A DNA stretch of 64,000 nucleotides from JANMDU01 sp043777675 (lineage in GTDB: Bacteria > Pseudomonadota > Gammaproteobacteria > Burkholderiales > Burkholderiaceae_C): the NCBI GenBank assembly GCA_043777675.1, contig JAYWHR010000031.1, positions 62,001 to 126,000 on the forward strand, read 5' to 3'. The position numbers and the translations under genes were made by a program. Every line of letters starts with the position of its first letter. Position 1 is the first letter of the stretch. Under the pieces are notes generated by a model. It was given only the letters and a program-made list of their open reading frames with translations, was not told where the DNA came from and searched no databases. Positions 14,858 through 23,985 of this stretch are shown here, one piece after another.

Positions 14858-16423
14858 TTACCTTCTTAAAAGCGCACGAATTTTGAGTCCTGCAGCCCAA
14901 CATGCTCCGAAATATATAGCACTCGACGCAATTAATACGCCGGCAAGAAGCCCAATTCGTTGCATATAAACGCTTTGCATCGCCACCCAATCCACGGCTT
15001 GCGCGCTCCACAGCAAGAATATCGCCAGCAAGCTGCTCGCTGCAATCACCTGCAATGCAAACAAGCCCCAGCCCTTGACCGGCACATAGGTTTTGCTGCG
15101 CAACAAGCCGCTCAGCAACCACAGCGCATTGAGCAACGCGCCCAAGCCAATCGACAGTGTGAGCCCTGCATGCAGCAATTGCGGCACAAGAAAATAATTG
15201 AGTATCTGAGTAAAAATCAATACCACCACGGCAATCTTCACTGGCGTTTTGATATCTTGCCGCGCGTAATAGGCCGGTGCAAGCACCTTGATCGCCACCA
15301 AGCCCAGCAGCCCCGTGCCGTAACCCATCAGCGCCAGCGCCACCTGATGCACATCCGTGCCCTTAAAAGCGCCATAGTGATACAACACCGCCACCAATGG
15401 CTTAGCAAAACACAGCAGCGCCACCATGCAAGGCACAGCAAGCAACACCACCAAACGCAGCCCCCAATCAATCATGGCCGAGAATTTCTCGTTATCGCCA
15501 CTGGCCTTGGCAGCCGCCAATTGCGGCATGAGCACCACACCCAGCGCCACACCCAGCATCGCGGTGGGAAACTCCATCAGCAAATCCGCAAATCCCAGCC
15601 AACTCACGGAGCCCGATTGCAGATGCGAAGCAATTTGCGTATTGATCAGCAAAGAGATCTGCGCTACGCTGACGCCCAACAGCGCAGGCAGCATCAAAGT
15701 TAGTATGTTTTTGATAGCAGGCTGCGCAATGAATGTGCCGGCTACCCGAGGATTCCATGTAAATTTTGGCAGCAAACTGAGCTTTTTTAAAGCCAGCAGT
15801 TGCAGGCCCAGTTGCAACACCCCGCCAAGCACCACACCACCAGCCAGCGCATAAATCGGCTCAATACCTCGGCTTTTCAGCTGGGGCACAAGCAACCATG
15901 CTGCTGCGATCATGGCGAGGTTAAGCAGCACTGGCGTGGCCGCTGGGATGGCAAATTTTTTCCAAGTATTGAGCACACTAGAGCACAGCGCCACGAGCGA
16001 CATGAAGGCGATGTAGGGAAACATAAAGCGCGTCATGAGCACAGAGACTTCAAAGGCACGCGGCGTTTGCTGCAAACCACTGGCCATGGCCCACACGAGT
16101 AGCGGCGCAGCGGCGATGCCAATGATGCAAGTGATGACGAGTGCCCAAAGCAATACGCTGGCCACTTGATCAATGATCAATCGAGTCGCTTCTTCGCCAT
16201 CGCGCTCTTTACTGGCTGCCAACACGGGCACGAAAGCTTGCGCAAACGCGCCCTCGGCAAACAAGCGGCGCAGCAGATTCGGGATGCGGAATGCCACCAT
16301 GAAAGCATCCGTCATTGGGCCGGCGCCAAACATCGCTGCGATGATGAGCTGGCGCACCAAGCCAGTGATGCGCGAGGCCAATGTCCAGACAGAGACGATG
16401 GAGGCAGATTTGAAGAGAGACAT
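14858..16423 (-). CDS. murJ: Lipid II flippase MurJ
   Basis: A 521-residue polytopic inner-membrane protein of the MurJ/MviN family, which moves lipid II across the membrane for peptidoglycan synthesis. The family opening (LFKSASIVSVWTLASRITGLVRQ) and MTDAFMVAFRIPNLLRRLFAEGAFAQAFVP are unmistakable. About fourteen hydrophobic segments follow. The start at 16423 fits the family N-terminus. The last membrane helix (GLLAGVLIASSAIYFG) coincides with a degenerate copy of the dispersed repeat. It is divergent from trmL, with a 78-bp gap that must hold both promoters. Confidence 0.96.
   Translation of the reverse strand: MSLFKSASIVSVWTLASRITGLVRQLIIAAMFGAGPMTDAFMVAFRIPNLLRRLFAEGAFAQAFVPVLAASKERDGEEATRLIIDQVASVLLWALVITCIIGIAAAPLLVWAMASGLQQTPRAFEVSVLMTRFMFPYIAFMSLVALCSSVLNTWKKFAIPAATPVLLNLAMIAAAWLLVPQLKSRGIEPIYALAGGVVLGGVLQLGLQLLALKKLSLLPKFTWNPRVAGTFIAQPAIKNILTLMLPALLGVSVAQISLLINTQIASHLQSGSVSWLGFADLLMEFPTAMLGVALGVVLMPQLAAAKASGDNEKFSAMIDWGLRLVVLLAVPCMVALLCFAKPLVAVLYHYGAFKGTDVHQVALALMGYGTGLLGLVAIKVLAPAYYARQDIKTPVKIAVVVLIFTQILNYFLVPQLLHAGLTLSIGLGALLNALWLLSGLLRSKTYVPVKGWGLFALQVIAASSLLAIFLLWSAQAVDWVAMQSVYMQRIGLLAGVLIASSAIYFGACWAAGLKIRALLRR
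14906..14956 (+). repeat. Possible dispersed repeat, copy 5, at the 3' end of murJ
   Basis: ATATAGCACTCGACGCA, then TAATACGCCGGCAAGAAGCC. It matches most conserved positions of the repeat but lacks the clear tail. It sits in the last membrane helix of murJ, so convergence by chance cannot be excluded. Confidence 0.5.
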
Positions 16424-16501
16424 GAGGTGGAGCGCTTTATCCCAAGTTTACCTGCGCTGCGCATGGGACAAGAACCTGCCTTCCTGCGCGACAATCACGG
16501 C

Positions 16502-16963
16502 ATGTTCAACGTGATCCTCTTCCAGCCTGAAATCCCGCCCAACACAGGCAATGTGATCCGCCTGTGCGCCAACACCGGCTGCGCTCTGCATTTGATCGAG
16601 CCGCTGGGCTTCAACTTTGACGACAAACACATGCGCCGAGCCGGGCTGGATTATCATGAATACGCCAGCCTCTCGCGCCACGCCAATTGGGCGGCATTCC
16701 TAGCCACCTGCCAGCCCCATCCCAGCCGCATCTTCGCTTTCACCACGCGCGGCAGCCACAGCGTGTTTGCACAAAACTTTCAGCTAGGTGATTGGCTGCT
16801 GTTTGGCCAAGAGACCGCCGGCCTACCCGCCGAGCTACGAGACGGCTTCCCTACCGAGCAACGCCTGCGCCTGCCCATGCGCGAGGGGCAGCGCAGTTTG
16901 AATCTGTCAAATGCGGTCGCTGTGAGCGTGTTTGAGGCTTGGCGGCAGAATGCGTTTGTGTAA
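16502..16963 (+). CDS. trmL: tRNA (cytidine(34)-2'-O)-methyltransferase TrmL
   Basis: A 153-residue SPOUT-class methyltransferase that methylates the wobble ribose of certain tRNA-Leu species. Trefoil-knot motifs are present: NVILFQPEIPPNTGNVIRLCANTG at the N-terminus, LLFGQETAGLP in the middle and RSLNLSNAVAVSVFEAWRQ at the C-terminus. The length is typical. The start at ATG 16502 is the family start; the much longer open frame to its left overlaps murJ antisense. It is a monocistronic unit followed by the large inverted-repeat element. Confidence 0.94.
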   Translation: MFNVILFQPEIPPNTGNVIRLCANTGCALHLIEPLGFNFDDKHMRRAGLDYHEYASLSRHANWAAFLATCQPHPSRIFAFTTRGSHSVFAQNFQLGDWLLFGQETAGLPAELRDGFPTEQRLRLPMREGQRSLNLSNAVAVSVFEAWRQNAFV

Positions 16964-16987
16964 ACGCAGTTGCACTCGTTGAGACAC

Positions 16988-17170
16988 AAATACCGAACTT
17001 CCGGACGCAGAAGACGCAAAGGTTGCGCAGAGGACGCAAAAAAGAGAGAAGAAAAATACAAATAAGAATAAGCAAATAAGCAAATAAGCAAATAAGCAAA
17101 TATGTTTTCTTAAATTTTGTCTTTTGGGTATTCCTTCTGCGTAACCTTTGCGTCTTCTGCGTCCGGTATG
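16988..17170. repeat. Large inverted-repeat element, copy A (MITE-like)
   Basis: Left arm (about 16990-17040) contains GGACGCAGAAGACGCAAAGG followed by TTGCGCAGAGGACGC. The right arm (about 17130-17168) is its reverse complement (CTTCTGCGTAACCTTTGCGTCTTCTGCGTCC). The unpaired centre is AT-rich and has a tandem AAGCAAAT octamer (17070-17101). A second copy with the same arms and a different centre lies at 41216-41398. Neither centre codes for a protein. Confidence 0.82.
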
Positions 17171-17198
17171 GTTATTTGTCTTTCACCCTCAACAATGT

Positions 17199-17226
17199 AA
17201 AACGCCGGCAAAAATGCAGGCGTTTT
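17199..17226. terminator. Bidirectional terminator after chpA and trmL
   Basis: AAAACGCC (17199-17206) pairs with GGCGTTTT (17219-17226), with T residues beyond both ends. It lies 18 bp past the stop of chpA and serves the leftward pil operon. It may also stop rightward transcripts. Confidence 0.75.
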
Positions 17227-17244
17227 CTTAAAAGACAGCAACCT

Positions 17245-20200
17245 TTAAATCGTCGCCTCTTCCCTCGCATACCGACGAATCAAGCTGAGCAGCTCTTCTT
17301 CGTTATAGGGTTTGCCGAGGTAATGGCTAGCGCCCAACTCGAAAGCATATTCACGATGCTTTTCAGCAATGCGCGAGGTGATCATGATCGTAGGCAGATG
17401 CTTGAGCTTTTCGTCGCCCCGCACGTTGCGCAGCAGATCAAAGCCGTCCATTCGAGGCATCTCAATATCTGAGAGGATCACCGATGGCAGCTCTTCGGCC
17501 AGGCGCTCTAGCGCCTGCAGGCCGTCGGCCGCCATCGTGACGCGGTAGCCTTCTCGCACCAAAAGGCGCTGCGTGACGCGGCGTACAGTGATCGAATCGT
17601 CCACAACGAGTACGAGAGGAATGCTTGGCAGAGAAATAGAAGCTGGATTGGCTGGCACGAGCGGTACCACGGGCTGAGCGTCGCCAGACAGAGCGCGCGG
17701 CACAGCGTCTGTCACATCTCGAAGCTGGGCTTGCCCTTCCAAGGCATGTGGCTGAGCCGGATCGAAGCTCATGGCGCGCGCTTGCGCGCCATACACGGTG
17801 GCCAGCGCCACAGGGTTGTAGATCAACGCGACAGCGCCAGAGGCCAGCACCGTCATACCTGCCAACCCGGGCAAGCGAGACAACTGAGGGCCGAGGTTTT
17901 TCACCACCACCTCTTGGTTACCCAAAACTTCGTCGATATGAACCACCACGCGCTGCGCTGCCGAGCGGAACACTGCGATCGGTATCGTCTTAGATGCAGG
18001 CTCTGCGCTTGCAGATGAATGCTGTAAGAGCGCACCAGACCAGAAGAAAGGCAGTGATTCCCCGTTGTATTCGTAGGTACCGCTGTTATAAGCGGATTGC
18101 AAATCTTTCAGCGAAGCGCGGCGCACGATCTCAATCAAGTTAGCCGGCACACCAATGGCCAGCGTGCCAACACGCATCATCACGACCTGCGTCACAGCGG
18201 TAGTCAGCGGCAAGACGAGCTTGAAACTCGTGCCTTGGCCTGCCGATGTGGAAGTCTCGATTCGGCCACCGAGTGCCACCACTTCCGAGCGCACCACGTC
18301 CATGCCCACACCACGGCCTGAGAGCTCGGTCACGGTGGTGGCAGTGGAAAAGCCCGGGGTGAAGATCAAGTTGGCGGCATCGTTGTCTGCCAGCGCTGCA
18401 TCATGGCCAAGCAAGCCTTGCGAAATCGCTTTCTCACGAATGCGAGCGATATTCAGGCCTGCGCCGTCGTCGCGGAATTCAATGGAAACGTCGTTACCCT
18501 CTTGGTGCAGGGTAATCACAATCTCGCCGCTCGCGTTTTTACCCGCTGTTGTGCGCGCATGAGCATCTTCAATACCATGTGCCACGCAGTTGCGTAGCAG
18601 GTGCTCGAAGGCGGGCGTCATGCGATCCAACACACCACGATCCATCTCGATCGTGCCGCCCAAGATATCGAGCTTCACCTGTTTGCCAGCGTCTTTGCCG
18701 GCTTGACGCACCACGCGATACAGGCGCTCAGAAATACCTTCAAATTCCACCATTCGCGTACGCAGCAAATCGCGCTGCAAATCGCGAGTTTGGCGCGCCT
18801 GCATCACCAAATCGTCTTCGGTGGATTCAATTGTGCGCTGAATGTTGCGCTGCACAGTGGCCACGTCGTTCACCGATTCGGCCATCATCCGTGTGAGCTC
18901 CTGCACACGGGTGTAGCGGTCAAATTCCAGTGGGTCAAACGAAGCTTCAGTTTCTTTGGTTTGCTGCAAACGGGTTTGCATCTGCGATTCAGCTTGCACA
19001 TCGAGCTCGCGCAGTTGGCTGCGCAGCTTGTCCAAGTTGCCGCCTAGATCAGTCAGCGAACCACGCAACTGCGATAGCTCAGCTTCAAGGCGAGCACGCG
19101 TGATCATCACCTCACCGGCTTGGTTCATCAAGCGATCTAAGAGTTGAGCGCGCACGCGTACTGTCTGCCCCGGTGCCGCACGCAAGGCAGCGGGAGCAAC
19201 CATGCCAGTCGCAGCGGCTATCGGGCGCAATGGCGTGACAGAAGATGCGGCCAAACCTGTAGCAGCGTCTGCTGACGCAGCTGAGCTTTGCGTACTAAGT
19301 GGCGTGATATCTGCGGATGCAGAAGGCGTAGGCTCATTGAGCAAAGCAGGATTGCGCAGCACATCAAAGTTATGCTGCATACCATCAAGCTGCGCCATCA
19401 GTGGCTCAATATCAGCCCCTTGAGCGCCCTCGTGCGGGATGCTCTCCACACTCGATTCCATACGGTGAGCAAGCTCACCCAAACGCAATGCACCCGCCAA
19501 GCGAGCACTTCCCTTTAAGGTGTGTAAGCCGCGAAGCAACTCGCCGCGCGCACTCATGTTGTCTGGCCGCGTCGTCCATTGGCGCAAAGCCGCTGCCGCG
19601 GTGGGGAACAGCTCGAGCGCTTCTTCCTCAAAGATTTCAAACAAGTCAGGATCAATCGCATCAACCGCGTCGATCTCATCATCAATTTCATCTTGACCAA
19701 TTTGGCGACTCTTCACGGCCAGCAAAGGCGCCGCTGTCAAGCTTGTCACCACCACAGGCATCGCTATCAAAGCAGCCACCGTGGCAACGGGTGTGGTAAA
19801 GCTGACTGCTGGCACGGGCTCGAGCGTAGCGGGCTCGAGCGTAGCGGGCTCTAGCCCAGCGGGCTTTGACTCTACAGCGGGCTCGAATTGAGCAGCTTCT
19901 TTTGCTTGCACGACATCAGAAGTAACGATGGTCACCACAGGCTCAGGCATTGGCTCTGGCTTGTAATCTATGGGAGGCGATGAACGAGAAATATCCAACA
20001 CCATCTTTTCAGACTCTTGCTGCAATGATTGTGCTTTGACTTCGGATATTTCAGCCTCGATAAACACCTCACTGAAACTATCGTCCACAGTTAAAGTGCC
20101 GTCCGTCGCTGCGTAGGGCGCCTGCATGCAATGCAGCAAATCAGCCTCAATCTGAGTTGAACTACCCTTCAAAATACCTGCTGCAAATTGATGCAGCAGA

Positions 20201-23200
20201 TGACGAATATCCTCAGCCGCATCTAAAAATAATTGTGTATGGACATGCGAGTCGTATTCGCCATCTTCTTCAATGCGCTGAATATGAATGAGTGTGTTCT
20301 CAAACGAACGTGCCAAACCAGACAAAGCGCTGAATCCCACCGTCGCCGAACTTCCTGCGAGGGAATGCGCGAAAGCAACGGCATCGTTTGGAATCGTTGT
20401 CTCAGGCTCCATGGCCCATTCAGACAGCACGCTAGCTAAGCGGCGAGACCATTCATCGGCCTCATTGAGATAGACGTTGTACAGAGGCAAGCTCACGCGC
20501 AACGGGCCAATCGCTTTGAATTGCTCATCACCAGCATAAGCAACTGTGGCAGGCATGGAAACAGGCGATGCAATAAGCGGTTGATAAACTGAGGCACTAG
20601 CGGGTGCAGCACTTGGCTGGGCAGCAACTACTGCAGCTACTAAACCTGTAACACCGGCACCCCACAAAGCGGCCCTAGAGGATGCCACTGGCGGCGATAG
20701 CATGTCTGAGCCAAGATCAATGCCCAAATCACCCAAAATACTAGGCTGCGTGTTGAGCTCAAGCATGGCAGGAACTGTTGCAGCGCCCGCGAAATCTGCG
20801 TGTTCTTCTTTAGAGTCATGCAGGTTTTGTGATGCCGTTTGCAGCGTCGTCGCCCTGAAAGCGGGGTGGGCATTCTCTATGGTGGGAGCTTGCGCTAAGT
20901 TACTCAAGGCTTCAAAATCGATCGCGTCAATTTTGAAATCCTCGGGTTGTGCGTTCGCCTTAGATTCAAGCGTGATGGGTGTGGTCAGCACTGTTTGCGC
21001 TGCGACGGGGTCTATATCCATGGCCATTAACGCTTGTTCAAATGCAGATAACTCTTCTGCAGTGATCAATGCATCTTGCGCAGCGGTTTCAAAAGCTTCT
21101 TGCACCGGTTGGCTGACAGGTACTATCTCGGATTCTATTTCTAACGAATTTAGATCCACAACGGATCCAGGCTCTGCAGTCAATGTTGCAATAGAGGGTG
21201 CTTCGTTCTCAGTGCTGAAGGCGCCATCAAACTCTAAATCGAGGTCGTCAAAATTTATCTCGGGTGGAGTATCAAGGATGTCAGCATTTTCTAGCCCGGT
21301 GAGTTCTGGCAAATCAACCGAGATCGGTGCATGATCAGTTGCGACCAGCTGAAGGGGAGCAATCTGCTCAGGCATATCCCAATCGGGCAAGATCAACTCG
21401 GGCAGGGGCTCGGAGGCAGTTACGGAAATATCTGACACCGAGGTCGCACTTTGCGCCTCAAAGTTCAGATCAAGCATTTCAAATTCCGGTGGGCTAGACG
21501 CAGCTAAAGCAACTGGCAGCACCATAGTGGTTACAGCCGCAGCATCCATGCTGGAAGCTGGAGGAAGTTGGATAGGTATGAACTGACCTTGCAAACGCAG
21601 CGCATCTGCACTGACCCTGAAAGGAAGCGCAGTGCGATCCTTGCCCCCACCCGTGGCAATTTCCTCAATCCACACTTGGTGCGCATTCAGCGATTGTGTT
21701 GATAAATCACACAATTGCTGCGACGCTGGTTTTTGATCAGCCAGCCAAGCATTCATAACCTGCTCCATGGACCAAGCTGCTTCCCCAAACACATTCAATC
21801 CCACCATCCGCGAGCTGCCTTTGAGCGTATGAAAGGCCCGGCGCAGAGTGGTCATCTCACCGAGATTATTCGGCTCGGCTACCAAAGCTAAAGTAGCCAT
21901 GAGACCAGTACTCACAACCTCACGCGCTTCTTCCAAGAAGATATCAAGCAATTCAGGATCTACTTGCGCCACATCCACAATCACCGGAGCAGTGCTTGAT
22001 GTAACAACGGAAGGCTTGACAACTGCCGTCGCAGTCACCGCAGCGGCCATGGCGGCCAAAGTCAAAGTAGCCTCAGGATCGAAGCTCGAAGCGACCATTG
22101 GCACAATGGGTGCAGCCTCAACCTCAGCATTTTCCGGCGCCAAAGTGCGCCCCATCAAAGGCTTGAGCTCCCCAGCCACATCATCATAGACGAACAGTTT
22201 TTTGGCCAGCACGGGCTGATAGCTCAGCATATCAATCAGAAAGCCGAGTGCACCAAGGTTGTTGCCCAAGCGATCAAAAGTGCCCGTTTCCCGGGCGCGA
22301 TCAACATCAATTTCAGTGACCATCAGTTGCTCAACGCTGTCTCTCATGCGAGAGACAGCCTGCGAGGCTTGATCCAAACCTAACACCGTGAGCACACCCC
22401 TCATTTGCATGAATTTTCCGGGCACATTGCTCAGCAAAACTTTATCTTGAGGATCGCGGAAATATGCATCCATCAATTTTTCCAGCTCACCCAAAATCAG
22501 CTTGAGCTCCCCAACCACCGAACCCATGGTTTGCCGATCACTCACACGGCGATACAGCTCTTCCATCCAAGCTTCTAGGGGCTGGCTGTCACCACCGATG
22601 CGCGCAGTTTGAACGCGCTGCGCCAGATGCGCCATACGGCTCGTTTGTTGCTTGTCTTCAGGATCAAAATCCTCAAAACTGGCCTCAATATACAAAATAG
22701 CGGTAGCCACTTCCATACCAAGCGCTGGTTCGGGGGGTTTTTGCTGGCGTGCTGTGCTGTCCACCACATCATTGATGGCAGCGATCAGGCTCTGTCCCGT
22801 CGTTGGCAAGAGCTTAGCAATCGAATCGACCAACAACGCCATCTGGTCTTGCACTGGTTTGGCTTTTGCGATCTCGCCAGCCGTGAATGAAGACCACGAC
22901 TCTTTAAGTTGGCCAATACGTTTGCGCGCTTGCACCAAGAGACTTGGGTCAAATTGGCCGTAAAAGCTTTTGCTGTAATCAACTGGTATATGTTGCGCTA
23001 ATGCGTACACCATGCGCACTTCACCCAGCAAAGGTGTCGTACCTTTGGGCGACGCTTGAGCGCAGAAAAAGAGCAAATCCTGCGCCAAACGATCTGGTAC
23101 CGACAGATCACCCTTGGCGTGTGTGGCCAGTTGAATCAAAAGACGCGAGACAGTGCGCTTCACATGCAAATCAGGCGTCAGTGAGCCTGAAGCGACCGCC

Positions 23201-23916
23201 TCAAGCATACCGGCTGCAATTCGCCAAAAGCAACGAAAGTTCGGATCAACAGCGTGTAGCGATTGGTTAGCCAGACCTGCCGACAATCTCGCAAGCTCTG
23301 CACAAGAGGCCAAATCCGCTGTTTTGACCACAGACAGCGCAGCTTTGTCAAAACGTGAGCGGAAATCGGTATCCAAGGCCAGCGCAGCCACGCCAGTATC
23401 TTGCACATTCTTCCATTGCCAAGGTACAGCCCATAGATCAGCAGGGTGAATTCGGCTTACGCCCGCTAACTCTTGCACATCAGAATATTGGCTGAATAGT
23501 TCAACAGCGCTGGGTTGCTTGCCAATCAGCAGAGCTTCTAAATACCCGAGCAAAGCAAAGCTCGCTCTCTCGACCTTACCTGTGGCCAGATCAGTACACA
23601 ACTCAGGCTTGGCAATAAATTTTTGCACCGCACCTTCCATACCGCGAAGCATGGAAGCAGGCGCAGAAAAGCCCACCATCTCCAGAGCGCCCACTGATTG
23701 GTGCAACTGCTGGCGTGCGATGCGCAATTGGCTCGCATCAGCCGCATTCAGATCTGAGCCCTTAGCAAGCTCAGCATCACGCACATAGCGACGAAGTGCC
23801 TTGGTAGCGGAATCAAGTGATTTACGCAACTCGTCGAGCACCCAAGCCAACGGGCCGAGGTCATTCACGCCTATATCAATGGCGGAACCAGCGGTTGCGT
23901 TTGGAGATGTGGCCAT
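17245..23916 (-). CDS. chpA: ChpA/PilL hybrid histidine kinase of type IV pilus chemosensory system
   Basis: A 2223-residue CheA-like hybrid kinase that drives twitching motility signalling through PilG and PilH. Phosphotransfer boxes are visible at about residues 695 (FHTLKGSSRMVGL), 1183 (FAHSLAGSSATVG) and 1464 (LHTLKGSARLAGA). The long N-terminus seems to hold degenerate Hpt-like segments. A dimerisation helix starts near 1590, the ATPase boxes follow (HLLRNCVAHGIED about 1772, DDGAGLNI about 1818, GRGVGMDVV about 1865), and then a CheW domain near 1910-2030. The receiver domain (about 2103-2220) has VVDDS, phospho-Asp in LSDIEMPRMDG and Lys in GKPYNEEE. The second box has HSLAGS instead of HTLKGS. 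A repeated LEPAT peptide lies in a linker near residue 1363. It is the last gene of the leftward pil operon. Confidence 0.95.
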   Translation of the reverse strand: MATSPNATAGSAIDIGVNDLGPLAWVLDELRKSLDSATKALRRYVRDAELAKGSDLNAADASQLRIARQQLHQSVGALEMVGFSAPASMLRGMEGAVQKFIAKPELCTDLATGKVERASFALLGYLEALLIGKQPSAVELFSQYSDVQELAGVSRIHPADLWAVPWQWKNVQDTGVAALALDTDFRSRFDKAALSVVKTADLASCAELARLSAGLANQSLHAVDPNFRCFWRIAAGMLEAVASGSLTPDLHVKRTVSRLLIQLATHAKGDLSVPDRLAQDLLFFCAQASPKGTTPLLGEVRMVYALAQHIPVDYSKSFYGQFDPSLLVQARKRIGQLKESWSSFTAGEIAKAKPVQDQMALLVDSIAKLLPTTGQSLIAAINDVVDSTARQQKPPEPALGMEVATAILYIEASFEDFDPEDKQQTSRMAHLAQRVQTARIGGDSQPLEAWMEELYRRVSDRQTMGSVVGELKLILGELEKLMDAYFRDPQDKVLLSNVPGKFMQMRGVLTVLGLDQASQAVSRMRDSVEQLMVTEIDVDRARETGTFDRLGNNLGALGFLIDMLSYQPVLAKKLFVYDDVAGELKPLMGRTLAPENAEVEAAPIVPMVASSFDPEATLTLAAMAAAVTATAVVKPSVVTSSTAPVIVDVAQVDPELLDIFLEEAREVVSTGLMATLALVAEPNNLGEMTTLRRAFHTLKGSSRMVGLNVFGEAAWSMEQVMNAWLADQKPASQQLCDLSTQSLNAHQVWIEEIATGGGKDRTALPFRVSADALRLQGQFIPIQLPPASSMDAAAVTTMVLPVALAASSPPEFEMLDLNFEAQSATSVSDISVTASEPLPELILPDWDMPEQIAPLQLVATDHAPISVDLPELTGLENADILDTPPEINFDDLDLEFDGAFSTENEAPSIATLTAEPGSVVDLNSLEIESEIVPVSQPVQEAFETAAQDALITAEELSAFEQALMAMDIDPVAAQTVLTTPITLESKANAQPEDFKIDAIDFEALSNLAQAPTIENAHPAFRATTLQTASQNLHDSKEEHADFAGAATVPAMLELNTQPSILGDLGIDLGSDMLSPPVASSRAALWGAGVTGLVAAVVAAQPSAAPASASVYQPLIASPVSMPATVAYAGDEQFKAIGPLRVSLPLYNVYLNEADEWSRRLASVLSEWAMEPETTIPNDAVAFAHSLAGSSATVGFSALSGLARSFENTLIHIQRIEEDGEYDSHVHTQLFLDAAEDIRHLLHQFAAGILKGSSTQIEADLLHCMQAPYAATDGTLTVDDSFSEVFIEAEISEVKAQSLQQESEKMVLDISRSSPPIDYKPEPMPEPVVTIVTSDVVQAKEAAQFEPAVESKPAGLEPATLEPATLEPVPAVSFTTPVATVAALIAMPVVVTSLTAAPLLAVKSRQIGQDEIDDEIDAVDAIDPDLFEIFEEEALELFPTAAAALRQWTTRPDNMSARGELLRGLHTLKGSARLAGALRLGELAHRMESSVESIPHEGAQGADIEPLMAQLDGMQHNFDVLRNPALLNEPTPSASADITPLSTQSSAASADAATGLAASSVTPLRPIAAATGMVAPAALRAAPGQTVRVRAQLLDRLMNQAGEVMITRARLEAELSQLRGSLTDLGGNLDKLRSQLRELDVQAESQMQTRLQQTKETEASFDPLEFDRYTRVQELTRMMAESVNDVATVQRNIQRTIESTEDDLVMQARQTRDLQRDLLRTRMVEFEGISERLYRVVRQAGKDAGKQVKLDILGGTIEMDRGVLDRMTPAFEHLLRNCVAHGIEDAHARTTAGKNASGEIVITLHQEGNDVSIEFRDDGAGLNIARIREKAISQGLLGHDAALADNDAANLIFTPGFSTATTVTELSGRGVGMDVVRSEVVALGGRIETSTSAGQGTSFKLVLPLTTAVTQVVMMRVGTLAIGVPANLIEIVRRASLKDLQSAYNSGTYEYNGESLPFFWSGALLQHSSASAEPASKTIPIAVFRSAAQRVVVHIDEVLGNQEVVVKNLGPQLSRLPGLAGMTVLASGAVALIYNPVALATVYGAQARAMSFDPAQPHALEGQAQLRDVTDAVPRALSGDAQPVVPLVPANPASISLPSIPLVLVVDDSITVRRVTQRLLVREGYRVTMAADGLQALERLAEELPSVILSDIEMPRMDGFDLLRNVRGDEKLKHLPTIMITSRIAEKHREYAFELGASHYLGKPYNEEELLSLIRRYAREEATI

Positions 23917-23985
23917 GGTTCAGTTCATCCTGTTGCGTTACGCGTTCTGAGGGTTTCGACCACAAATGGCCAGAGCCCAAGCCGA

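Noticed and set aside
14906..14956. Treating the murJ copy as certain.
   Set aside because: It matches the repeat core but not the tail, and the encoded segment is a normal hydrophobic helix; I list it as possible only.
16780..17099. Hydrophobic minus-strand frames over the end of trmL and inverted-repeat copy A.
   Set aside because: They depend on the tandem octamer and repeat arms; no domain or ribosome-binding site supports them.
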